From Marinomonas posidonica_A (GTDB taxonomy: Bacteria; Pseudomonadota; Gammaproteobacteria; Pseudomonadales; Marinomonadaceae), in NCBI RefSeq assembly GCF_043643765.1, contig NZ_JBHZSP010000007.1, forward strand, positions 62,001 to 126,000: a DNA stretch of 64,000 nucleotides. Direction: 5' to 3'. Of this stretch, positions 51,417 through 59,713 are shown in pieces; position 1 is the first letter of the stretch, and each line of letters opens with the position of its first letter. The notes below the pieces were generated by a model. It ran no database searches and was not told the origin of the DNA. It was given only the letters and a program-made list of their open reading frames with translations. A program made the position numbers and the translations under genes.

Positions 51417-52595
51417 ATGAGTCAATTAACTTTCGGCGTGATCGGTACGTCTAGAAAAACAGATGAGCGTCGTTATCCCATTCACCCTGAACACTTAGCT
51501 CGCATTCCTAAGTATCTTCGTCATCGTTTAATTTTTGAAGAAGGTTACGGTGCAGCGTTTAATGTTTCAGATGACGAGATCGCGGCACAAACGGGCGGCA
51601 TTGCCACGCGTCACGAAATTCTTGCCGACATTGGTGCTGTGATTATTACCAAACCTGTCTTGGCTGATTTAGAAGAATTACGTGAAGGCGGCATTTTGTG
51701 GGGTTACGTTCACTGTGTGCAGCAACGTGAGATTACTCAGGCGGCGCTGGATCGCAAGCTTACCCTGATTGCTTTTGAAGACATGTTTGTCTGGTCGTCA
51801 ACGGGACAAGTTGGGCGTCATACCTTTTATAAGAACAACGAAATGGCTGGTTATTGTGCGGTGATTCATGCCTTGCAGTTAAAAGGCATCGATGGACATT
51901 ATGGTAACCAGCGTAAAGTGGTTATTTTTAGTTTCGGCGCGGTAAGTCGCGGCGCGATTTATGCGCTTAAAGCCCACGGATTTCGTGATATCACCATTTG
52001 TATTCAGCGACCAGACCATGAAGTACGTGAAGAAGTACTTGATTGCCATTATGTGAAAGTGCGCGAAGGCAAAGCAGGCGAAGCTCGTATGATCGTGGTT
52101 GAACACGATGGCACGATTCGCCCTTTGACGGAATTGATCAGTGAAACGGATATTATCGTCAATGGCACTTTTCAAGAAACAGATCATCCGACCAATTTTA
52201 TTATCGAATCCGAAGCAGTATCGTTGAAACCGAATTGTTTAATCATTGATGTCAGTTGCGACGAAGGCATGGGCTTTTTCTTTGCTAAGCCAACGTCCTT
52301 CAAAGAGCCTATATTTAAGTACAACACCACAGATTATTACGCAGTGGATCATACCCCAAGTTATCTTTGGGAAAGTGCCACTCGTTCGATTTCTGCAGCG
52401 CTTATTGTGTACATGGGAAACGTCTTAGAATGCCGGGATAGCTGGCAACAAAATGAAACCATTCGTCGTGCGATTAACATAGACGAAGGTATTATTAAAA
52501 ACCCCTTAATTTTGTCTTTTCAGAATCGAGCAACAACTCCTCCTTATGCTTCATTAGCTACACTTGCTAGTTTGATGGAACCTTTGCGCGACTGA
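51417..52595 (+). CDS. AlaDH/PNT-family dehydrogenase, N5-(carboxyethyl)ornithine synthase-like
   Basis: A 392-residue protein related to alanine dehydrogenase and transhydrogenase N-terminal domains. FGVIGTSRKTDERRYPIHP is the substrate-binding opening, and VVIFSFGAVSRGAIYALKAHG is the Rossmann nucleotide motif, with an unusual SFGAVSRG in place of GxGxxG. ITKPVLADL and HTPSYLWESATRSIS are further family motifs. The closest class I recall is N5-(carboxyethyl)ornithine synthase, which reductively couples pyruvate and ornithine. A plain alanine dehydrogenase would have a different opening. It is a single gene with AAGGA before the ATG. Confidence 0.72.
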   Translation: MSQLTFGVIGTSRKTDERRYPIHPEHLARIPKYLRHRLIFEEGYGAAFNVSDDEIAAQTGGIATRHEILADIGAVIITKPVLADLEELREGGILWGYVHCVQQREITQAALDRKLTLIAFEDMFVWSSTGQVGRHTFYKNNEMAGYCAVIHALQLKGIDGHYGNQRKVVIFSFGAVSRGAIYALKAHGFRDITICIQRPDHEVREEVLDCHYVKVREGKAGEARMIVVEHDGTIRPLTELISETDIIVNGTFQETDHPTNFIIESEAVSLKPNCLIIDVSCDEGMGFFFAKPTSFKEPIFKYNTTDYYAVDHTPSYLWESATRSISAALIVYMGNVLECRDSWQQNETIRRAINIDEGIIKNPLILSFQNRATTPPYASLATLASLMEPLRD

Positions 52596-52660
52596 AGGAC
52601 GCCAATACAGAGTTTAAATGTTTTGCTAAGCGACTCAGTGTAAAGGTTTCTTTATAGCGG

Positions 52661-52698
52661 TTAAATTTACCCACTTTTCAGGAAGTGAGTAAATTTAA
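52661..52698. terminator. Long hairpin downstream of the AlaDH/PNT gene
   Basis: TTAAATTTACCCACTT and AAGTGAGTAAATTTAA pair over 16 bp with a single mismatch and a 6-nt loop. It is AT-rich and lacks a clean T-run, and sits between convergent genes. Confidence 0.5.
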
Positions 52699-52703
52699 GT
52701 TTT

Positions 52704-52736
52704 CGGTTGCACGGTAATTTAAATACCGTGCAACCG
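52704..52736. terminator. Perfect 13-bp hairpin over the DHA2 exporter stop codon
   Basis: CGGTTGCACGGTA (52704-52716) pairs perfectly with TACCGTGCAACCG (52724-52736). The loop contains the stop codon of the exporter gene. No T-run follows on either side, so it may stabilise the mRNA 3' end rather than terminate. Confidence 0.5.
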
Positions 52737-54125
52737 ACGACGATAAACAAGCCCGCATATGGCTAAAATCGAGAATAAGGCTAACTCCAAAAATAACGCT
52801 GCGATAACTGCGGTTTGATGACTCTGCGTAAGGTAAAAAACCTGATAAACAATGGTGCCAAACAAGGCTGAGCCGAGACCAAATGCGGCCTGTTGTACTG
52901 TTGTCAGCATGGCACTTCCCGCCCCTGCATCTTTGCTGGGCATTTCCGATAAACCGATACGGTAAAAACTGCTGACGATAAAGGACTGGGCGACGCCCAT
53001 TACTAAGGTTGCAGGCATTAGGGTAGCGGCATTGATGTTGGGCCAGAATTGAAAGAAGGTCCAAATGAGGGCTAACAAAGCCGGTATCTGCAATACACAG
53101 CCTAAAAATAGGGTGTTGAGTTTACCGAGGCGATTGGCAATTTTTGCACTGCATAGGGAGCCGATAAAATACGACACGCCCATAGCGACAAAGGCATAGC
53201 CAGATTCAAGCGCGGAATGACCCAAGCCCGCTTGTAACGTCAGTGCTACAGCGAACATAAAGCCGCCGAAACTGGTAAACATGGTTAGCGCGAGAATAAA
53301 ACCGAATTGTATGGAAGGCAGGCGCAACAAACGTGGCGGCATTAAGGGAAAAACACCGCCGTTTTCTTTGTGCTTTTCTACTTTCCACAAGACCAATGAA
53401 AGTGGTACGACACAAAATAGCATGACTATAAAGGGCCATGACCAATGATATTCTGGCCCTAATGCTACAGGAATGAGCAAGCAGAGCAGTGCTATAGCGA
53501 GCAGTAAGGTGCCAGCCCAATCCACTGTAGCTGGGTGCTCTGAGCGACTTTCTGGCACACAGTGTTTAACAAACAGCAGTACACCAATGCAGACTGGAAT
53601 GTTGATTAAGAAGACACTGCGCCAGCCTAGCCCTGCGACATTAGCAGACACTAAAAAACCGCCTAGAATTTGTCCTAGCACAAACGCCATTCCGCCAATC
53701 GCACCATAGGCTCCAATAGCAAAAGAATGTCGTTTACCTGATAGGTTCACATGTAGCGTAGCGAGAATTTGCGGCAATATCATGGCGGCACCAACACCTT
53801 GTATTACGCGAGCAAACAGCAAGCCATTGATGGAAGAAGAAATGCCGCAGGCTAAAGAAGCCAGTCCAAATACCCAGACCCCCAGAGTGAATAATCGACG
53901 ACGGCCAAAGTTATCTCCCAAACGACTACCCATGGCTAGGCAAACCGCAAGGCCAATACCATAGGCCGCGACCATTAATTCTAGTTGAAGGTGACTGGCA
54001 TTGAGAGATTGTGCGATGGCGGAGAGTGCCACATTGACGATGGAAAAGTCGATCAATGGCAGCAATTGGCCAGCCATTAATATAATGAGTCCAGCGCGAT
54101 TGAGGATTGTTGGTTCCGTTCTCAT
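52719..54125 (-). CDS. DHA2-type MFS multidrug exporter
   Basis: A 468-residue, 14-helix major facilitator protein of the EmrB/QacA group. I start it at MRTEPTILNR (54125); a GGGA-containing site lies upstream, and the longer ORF from 54173 has none. Motifs include LPLIDFSIVNVALSAIA in helix 1, GSRLGDNFGRRRLF (motif A) and RVIQGVGAAMILPQ (motif B). GAIGGMAFVLGQILGGFLV is motif C of exporters. It is divergent from an MmyB-like regulator, which probably represses it. The drug or metabolite exported is unknown. Confidence 0.87.
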   Translation of the reverse strand: MRTEPTILNRAGLIILMAGQLLPLIDFSIVNVALSAIAQSLNASHLQLELMVAAYGIGLAVCLAMGSRLGDNFGRRRLFTLGVWVFGLASLACGISSSINGLLFARVIQGVGAAMILPQILATLHVNLSGKRHSFAIGAYGAIGGMAFVLGQILGGFLVSANVAGLGWRSVFLINIPVCIGVLLFVKHCVPESRSEHPATVDWAGTLLLAIALLCLLIPVALGPEYHWSWPFIVMLFCVVPLSLVLWKVEKHKENGGVFPLMPPRLLRLPSIQFGFILALTMFTSFGGFMFAVALTLQAGLGHSALESGYAFVAMGVSYFIGSLCSAKIANRLGKLNTLFLGCVLQIPALLALIWTFFQFWPNINAATLMPATLVMGVAQSFIVSSFYRIGLSEMPSKDAGAGSAMLTTVQQAAFGLGSALFGTIVYQVFYLTQSHQTAVIAALFLELALFSILAICGLVYRRRLHGI

Positions 54126-54277
54126 AAAGACAGTTTTCCCTTGATTAAGTGACGGTTTGGCAGCAGTATGCAAAAATGGTTAAACAGGTACCAGTAAGTG
54201 GTTATCCTAGTATTAGAACTACTTGTTTGGAGGTGAAATGGTTTTAATGAACATGCTTTTAACTTTAGAGAAGCCAC

Positions 54278-55165
54278 ATGACCGAATTAGTAAGTTTATT
54301 GGATTTGAATAGCGCTGATCATCCTCAAGAAAGGTCTTCGTCACAAGATAATCGTAAAGAACTAGGTTTATATTTACGCCGTCGCCGTGAAAGTTTGGAC
54401 CCAGTTCGGCTTGGTGTATTGCACAGTGGGCGGCGACGCACACCAGGTTTACGCCGTGAAGAAGTGGCGATGCTTGCGGAAGTGAGTACGACTTGGTACA
54501 CCTGGTTGGAGCAGGGCAGAAAGGTGAATGCTTCCTCTATTACCCTAGCTGCCATTGCTAAAGCCTTACAATGCAGTGACGTGGAAACCACCCATTTGTT
54601 TGCTTTAGCAGGATTAAGCAAGGAGGCGGATTATCAGCGTGAGTGTCAAAAACTGTCCCATACGAATCAAATGATTTTAGATCAACTCAACCCCATGCCT
54701 GCTGTGGTACAAAATGCCCGCTTTGATATTTTAGGATTTAATCAAGCGTTTAATCGTTTAATGGGGGTTGACTTAGCCGCCTTACCTGATGATCAGCGTA
54801 ATAGCTTATATTTAGCCTTTACTAACGATGAATGGCAGAGGCGCATGGATGATAAAGAGACGGTGTTATCATGCCTTGCTGGGGCTTTTCGTACTGCTAT
54901 GGTGAAGCATGTGAATGAGAAGAATTGGCAAGAGAGGCTTAACATGATGCAGGTCTCTTCCTCTGATTTTAATCGCTTGTGGGATCAATACGAAATCTTA
55001 GAGATTGAAAATCATACTAAAAAATTTCATATACCAAGGATAGGCCTCATGACGTTTAATCAGGTAAATTTGTGGTCCGCGCCAAAAGATGGTGAGCGAC
55101 TTGTGATTTATGTCCCCGATGACCATGCCACGAAACAGGGACTGGCGTGTTTGGCTGAGCATTGA
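54278..55165 (+). CDS. XRE-type regulator with MmyB-like ligand domain
   Basis: A 295-residue regulator. Residues about 25-110 form an XRE helix-turn-helix with the family marker GRRRTPGLRREEVAMLA and TWYTWLEQGR. The remainder is a PAS-like MmyB ligand domain (MPAVVQNARFDILGFNQAFN through WSAPKDGERLVIYVPDD). In actinobacteria such domains can bind fatty acids. It is divergent from the DHA2 exporter with about 150 bp between, so it most likely controls that gene in response to a hydrophobic compound. Confidence 0.88.
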   Translation: MTELVSLLDLNSADHPQERSSSQDNRKELGLYLRRRRESLDPVRLGVLHSGRRRTPGLRREEVAMLAEVSTTWYTWLEQGRKVNASSITLAAIAKALQCSDVETTHLFALAGLSKEADYQRECQKLSHTNQMILDQLNPMPAVVQNARFDILGFNQAFNRLMGVDLAALPDDQRNSLYLAFTNDEWQRRMDDKETVLSCLAGAFRTAMVKHVNEKNWQERLNMMQVSSSDFNRLWDQYEILEIENHTKKFHIPRIGLMTFNQVNLWSAPKDGERLVIYVPDDHATKQGLACLAEH

Positions 55166-55722
55166 GAATCGAGTCGTGACGTAAGAGCATTAACGGGTAG
55201 GTTAGGGGAATAAAACGTCTTCCCGTTTAATAAACTGAAAGATGTTTTTATTATGTAGAGGGTTTTTAGGGAAGATCTGAATAAGTCCTCTTGTCACGGC
55301 AATCGCTCCTGCATTGCCCTAATAGCCTACATCCATGTAGGCATCAGCATATTGATAAAAGCCTGTTATTCGAGGCGAGTACCGAATGTAAATAGTTGCT
55401 TTATTGTCGAGGTGCTCAACAAAGAATTCAGGCTTTTAGACCATGCCTTACGGGTCTTTCAGAGCTTTTCATTGAGGGACAGGTCAACACTAGGTTGCGG
55501 CTCTTTGAAAGGTACTTACTGTGAAATTAAGTGATGGGAGATAGATTGGTTTAGATGCATGGATAAGAAATTATCGAGAGTGTTTTATTATTTTAAGGAG
55601 GTCACTTGCTTTGCCTAAAATGCATGGGTACCTTCGAATTATTCCGCTTTTTCGATGCTTTTTTGAGGCTTAATATCGTTTTAATTTAATTACGATGTGA
55701 ATCACTCACTAAGAAGGTATGG
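55166..55722. other. 557-bp region without a convincing gene
   Basis: No reading frame here has both a start with a ribosome binding site and protein-like composition; the 60-codon frame at 55352-55534 is Cys/Arg/Ser-rich and unsupported. It contains a perfect hairpin at 55325-55342. The final part would hold the amidase promoter. The composition is less AT-rich in the middle than an ordinary intergenic region, so it could be the eroded remains of a gene or a repeat. Confidence 0.5.
55325..55342. repeat. Perfect 8-bp inverted repeat
   Basis: GCCTACAT-CC-ATGTAGGC. The 2-nt loop makes a cruciform or dimeric protein site more likely than an RNA hairpin. No T-run follows. No second copy was noticed in this window. 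Confidence 0.5.
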
Positions 55723-57210
55723 ATGGAAGCTTGTGATCTAAATGCAGCCGAAGCGCGTCGTTTGATGGCGCAAAAGTCATTGTCTGTTATAGAGTTGGCG
55801 CAAAGTTGTATTACACGAATGAATGCGGTGAATCATGCGGTCAACGCGATTGTTGCTTGTGACCCAGACGATCTAATGGCTCAAGCAAAACGAGCTCAAA
55901 AAGCCATTGATAAAGGTGAGCCCTTGGGCGTACTGCATGGTTTGCCATTGAGCGTGAAAGACATGGTTGATCTGAAGGGATTTCCAACGACGTTTGGTAG
56001 CTCTATTTACAAAGACAATATGGCTACATCAGATGACCCAATGGTCGCGCAATTACGCCAAGCAGGCGCTTTGCCGTTGGGTAAGGCTAATAACCCAGAA
56101 TGGAGTGCGGGTGGCAATACCCGTAATGCGGTTTATGGCGTGACAGCAAACCCGTTTGATGTGACTCGTTCGGCGGCCGGATCCTCTGGCGGCTCGGCGG
56201 TGGCTTTGGCTTGCGGCATGACGCCATTAGCAACTGGATCGGATACTGGCGGCAGCTTGCGTAATCCAGCGGCCTTTTGTGGTGTGGTTGGCTTTCGTCC
56301 GTCACCGGGTGTGGTGCCGGGTCATAGTCGGCCGATTGGCTTAATTCCTCTACCAACCAATGGGCCAATGGCGCGTTCAGTCGAAGACGTTGGCTTGATG
56401 TTATCGCAAATGATTCGTCCTGATCGTCGCGACCCTTGGGTTTCTGTGGTGGAAGGCGTTGGGCAACACAATGCCGATGCTTATCGTCACTTACCAGATT
56501 TTGATCTGAGTAGCGCTAAAGTCGCTTTTACCAACGACTTTGGCTTTGCCATGACGGAAAATTTGATCAAAGAATCCTTCCAAGAAAAAATCGACAAGTT
56601 TGGTTCTGTATTCGCCCAATGTGACAATGCGCATCCTAACTGTGATAACGCCGATCATATTTTTGCAGTGCTAAGAGCGCTTAACTTTTCTGGTCATCAC
56701 CGTGATTTGTCCCACAAATACCCAGATCAAATGGGGCCAAATATTTTGATGAATATTGAAGAAGGCGAGTCATACAGCGCTTTGGATGTAGTGAGCGCTC
56801 TAAACAAACAAGGCGTTATGTATCGTGCGTGGCAGCTGTTTTTTGAGGGGTATGATTTCATCCTTGCGCCAACCACGACGATCAGTCCGCGAGACTGGCA
56901 TGAACTTTACCCAGAGCAGATTGATGGCAAGCCGACACAAAGCTATTATCATTGGCTTTCTATGGCGTACGCATCGACCTTAACAGGGCATCCGTCTGTA
57001 ACTCTGCCAGTGGGGCGAGACAAAAACAACATGCCGTTTGGTTTGCAAATCATTGGCCGTCGAGGCGACGATTTATCCACCTTGGCGTTTGCCAAATCGC
57101 TAGAAACCTTGTTAGAAAAAACGCCTGATCTAGCGCGACCGAGAGTTGATATCGCCATGTTGTCTCGTTTGACAGCGTTGAAAAATACAGACGGTTTTAT
57201 GGGATTCTAA
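55723..57210 (+). CDS. Amidase (amidase signature family)
   Basis: A 495-residue Ser-cisSer-Lys hydrolase. The triad can be read as Lys79 (LSVKDMVD), cis-Ser155 (AAGSSGGSA) and nucleophile Ser178 (GSDTGGSLRNPAAFCG). It hydrolyses an amide; the family covers aryl amides, peptide amides and Glu-tRNA. GatA is unlikely, since gatB and gatC are absent. It is 29 bp before dsdA and in the same orientation as the peptide ABC genes, so it may release D-serine or a related amino acid from an imported amide. That is inference from context. AAGAAGGT precedes the ATG. Confidence 0.88.
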   Translation: MEACDLNAAEARRLMAQKSLSVIELAQSCITRMNAVNHAVNAIVACDPDDLMAQAKRAQKAIDKGEPLGVLHGLPLSVKDMVDLKGFPTTFGSSIYKDNMATSDDPMVAQLRQAGALPLGKANNPEWSAGGNTRNAVYGVTANPFDVTRSAAGSSGGSAVALACGMTPLATGSDTGGSLRNPAAFCGVVGFRPSPGVVPGHSRPIGLIPLPTNGPMARSVEDVGLMLSQMIRPDRRDPWVSVVEGVGQHNADAYRHLPDFDLSSAKVAFTNDFGFAMTENLIKESFQEKIDKFGSVFAQCDNAHPNCDNADHIFAVLRALNFSGHHRDLSHKYPDQMGPNILMNIEEGESYSALDVVSALNKQGVMYRAWQLFFEGYDFILAPTTTISPRDWHELYPEQIDGKPTQSYYHWLSMAYASTLTGHPSVTLPVGRDKNNMPFGLQIIGRRGDDLSTLAFAKSLETLLEKTPDLARPRVDIAMLSRLTALKNTDGFMGF

Positions 57211-57239
57211 TTTATCGAAAGCTTTCATGGAGTATTTGA

Positions 57240-58559
57240 GTGACCGACTATATTTCTACCCCCGTTGTGCAGTCGCTAATTGCATTACAGGAAATCACTT
57301 GGTTCAATCCGAAAAAAGCGCAATTTGATGAAGTTCAATCTAAGCTGTCTCTGCAAATGTCAGACATGCTCGATGCGTCGGATCGACTCTCGCGTTTTGC
57401 GCCTTACCTTGCTCAAGTGTTTCCAGAAACAGCTGTCACTAACGGCATCATCGAATCTGATTTAAAGGCCATTCCTGCTATGCTGCGAGCTTTGTCGGAT
57501 TCGGTAAATCTAGAAATCCCGGGTCGTTTATTGATGAAGTGTGACAATCAATTGCCGATTGCTGGTTCCATCAAAGCCCGCGGTGGCATTTATGAAGTCT
57601 TGTTGCATGCTGAGCGTTTGGCGCTAACAAATGGCTTATTAAAAACTAGCGACGATTATCGGGTTTTTGATTCAGAGCGTTTTCGAAGTCTATTTTCAAA
57701 GCATCAGATCGTCGTTGGTTCAACTGGAAACCTTGGTTTAAGCATTGGCATTATGAGCGCTAAATTGGGCTTTGATGTCACGGTTCATATGTCGTCGGAT
57801 GCCCGTGAATGGAAAAAAGCCTTGTTGAGAAGTAAAGGCGTCAATGTTATTGAACATACTGCTGATTATGGCGTGGCGGTGGAGCAAGGGCGACAGGAAA
57901 CCATGCAAAAAGACACGGCGTATTTTATCGATGATGAAGATTCTACCACATTGTTTTTAGGCTACAGCGTGGCAGCGTTACGCTTGCAAAAGCAGTTGGT
58001 CGAGCAGGATATTGCTGTAGATGGCGATCACCCTTTGTTCGTCTACTTGCCTTGTGGTGTCGGCGGCGCGCCAGGAGGTATTACCTTTGGCTTGAAGCAA
58101 GTGTTTGGTGATTATGTACATTGTTTCTTTGCGGAGCCGACACATTCTCCTTGCATGGTTTTAGGTATGGAAACGAGCTTGCATAATGGTATTTCGGTAC
58201 AAGAGCTGGGCATAGATAACCAAACCTGTGCTGATGGTTTAGCCGTTGGCCGACCTTCTGCTTTTGTTGGTCCTATGATGGATGCATTGCTCAGTGGTGA
58301 TTATACCGTTTCTGACGACAACCTGTATCGTCATTTGGCTATGCTGGTGGATACTGAAAACATTCCAGTTGAGCCCTCTGGCGCAGCGGGTGCAAGTGGC
58401 GTACTGCGTATTTTAACCGAAGGGTGTGATTACCTAACGGCTCACCAAATCAACGATAAAATGTCACAAGCGACACATATTATGTGGGCAACTGGCGGCG
58501 ACATGGTGCCAGAAGAAGAAAGACAAAACTATTATTCCTGTGGACAGGCGTTGCTCTAG
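57240..58559 (+). CDS. dsdA: D-serine dehydratase
   Basis: A 439-residue fold-type II PLP enzyme converting D-serine to pyruvate and ammonia. The PLP lysine is Lys112 in IAGSIKARGGIYEVL, as in E. coli DsdA (Lys118). The GSTGNLGLSIG phosphate loop and LPCGVGGAPGGITFGLK are conserved, and the end reads THIMWATGGDMVPEEE. Length agrees with E. coli (442). The usual partners dsdX (permease) and dsdC (LysR) are replaced here by an amidase, a different LysR gene and a Dpp-type ABC transporter. Confidence 0.95.
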   Translation: MTDYISTPVVQSLIALQEITWFNPKKAQFDEVQSKLSLQMSDMLDASDRLSRFAPYLAQVFPETAVTNGIIESDLKAIPAMLRALSDSVNLEIPGRLLMKCDNQLPIAGSIKARGGIYEVLLHAERLALTNGLLKTSDDYRVFDSERFRSLFSKHQIVVGSTGNLGLSIGIMSAKLGFDVTVHMSSDAREWKKALLRSKGVNVIEHTADYGVAVEQGRQETMQKDTAYFIDDEDSTTLFLGYSVAALRLQKQLVEQDIAVDGDHPLFVYLPCGVGGAPGGITFGLKQVFGDYVHCFFAEPTHSPCMVLGMETSLHNGISVQELGIDNQTCADGLAVGRPSAFVGPMMDALLSGDYTVSDDNLYRHLAMLVDTENIPVEPSGAAGASGVLRILTEGCDYLTAHQINDKMSQATHIMWATGGDMVPEEERQNYYSCGQALL

Positions 58560-58580
58560 TCTTATTTTAGAGTAAACGGA

Positions 58581-59516
58581 TTAGGGGGTAGTGTTTTTTA
58601 AGTCTACTTCGGATTTCATTTTCTCGACAAGGAAGTCTAAAAATACTTTGACTGCAGCCGGGAGTGTTCGCCCTGATAAGGTTTGTACTTCAATATTACG
58701 TATGTTCATTCCTCTGTCTCTAATGGGGATCGCGACTAAGTTCTGATTGGCTATTTGGTGACGACCTGATATTTCTCCTCCAAAATGGACTGCACCTTCA
58801 AATTGAGCAAAATGGTTTAATGCGGCGATATTATTTGATTCTAAAACGGGATCGAATAATAAATTTAAATTACTGCAACAAATGTCAAACACTTGCCTAA
58901 CCGTTGTGTTAGGTTCCGCTAGTGCAACTGGATAGGGCTGTAATTGCGATAAAGTAATGGATTTTTTTTGTGCCAGAGGGTGGTTTGGGTGAACAAGCAG
59001 CATGATAGGTGAAGGTTGTCGGTACACAACATGAATGTCTTTTGCTGGTGCTATAGTCAATGTAATGCCGATGTCTGCATCACCATGACCCACTCTTTCC
59101 GATACTTCGCCAGGCGTACTAACATGAATATGAAAATGAATGCCGCTGTATTCTTTTCGAAAATTTGCAATGATGCGGGGCAAAAAGTCCATAGCAAAAC
59201 CTTCTGAGCAAGCGAGCTTAATTCTTCCTTTATGAAGTCCTGCAAGTGCTTCGATATCAGCCACAACACGGTCAGATTCGAGGGCATTTTTACGAGCGTA
59301 AACGGCGAGCATTTCACCTGCTGTACTCAACTCCATTCCTCGAGGTCGGCGCTCAAACAAGGTTGTACCGAGAATATCTTCTAGATTATTTATCTGTCTG
59401 CTTATTGCGCTAGGTGCCACATTTAGGTGCACAGACGCTTCACTAATGGAGCCATGTCGTGCTACCTCTAAAAAGTAACGTAAAGCAGTGTCTTGTAGGC
59501 GAAGTGAGGCTTTCAT
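58581..59516 (-). CDS. LysR-family regulator of the D-serine/peptide locus
   Basis: A 311-residue LysR-type regulator. The helix-turn-helix lies at about residues 15-50 (HGSISEASVHLNVAPSAISRQINNLEDILG across that span), followed by LFERRPRGMELS. The effector domain includes CSEGFAMDFLPRIIANF and GHGDADIGITLTIAP. It is tail-to-tail with dsdA and divergent from the ABC binding-protein gene, so control of the transporter is likely. It is not close enough in what I can see to call DsdC. Confidence 0.87.
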   Translation of the reverse strand: MKASLRLQDTALRYFLEVARHGSISEASVHLNVAPSAISRQINNLEDILGTTLFERRPRGMELSTAGEMLAVYARKNALESDRVVADIEALAGLHKGRIKLACSEGFAMDFLPRIIANFRKEYSGIHFHIHVSTPGEVSERVGHGDADIGITLTIAPAKDIHVVYRQPSPIMLLVHPNHPLAQKKSITLSQLQPYPVALAEPNTTVRQVFDICCSNLNLLFDPVLESNNIAALNHFAQFEGAVHFGGEISGRHQIANQNLVAIPIRDRGMNIRNIEVQTLSGRTLPAAVKVFLDFLVEKMKSEVDLKNTTP

Positions 59517-59713
59517 ATTCGATCACTCTATTTTATTAGTGTGTTATACGAGAAAAAATTATGTATTTATAATCATTATTATTTCGCCATACCCATGCTT
59601 TTTTGGCAATGATTCTTTGCATTTATTTTAATTGCGGCAATATAAATATTTCCTTAATGTTAAATGAAATACGCATGATTCATTCTTAAATCGGACGCAA
59701 AAGGAACAATTAG

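Noticed and set aside
55352..55534. A 60-codon frame as a small gene
   Set aside because: It has no ribosome binding site, an irregular Cys/Ser/Arg-rich composition and no recognisable motif. It overlaps a region without other coding signals.
59604..59621. TGGCAAT...TTTGCA upstream of the peptide ABC operon as a sigma-54 promoter
   Set aside because: The GG-to-GC distance is 2 bp longer than the strict -24/-12 spacing, so it is not a credible sigma-54 element.
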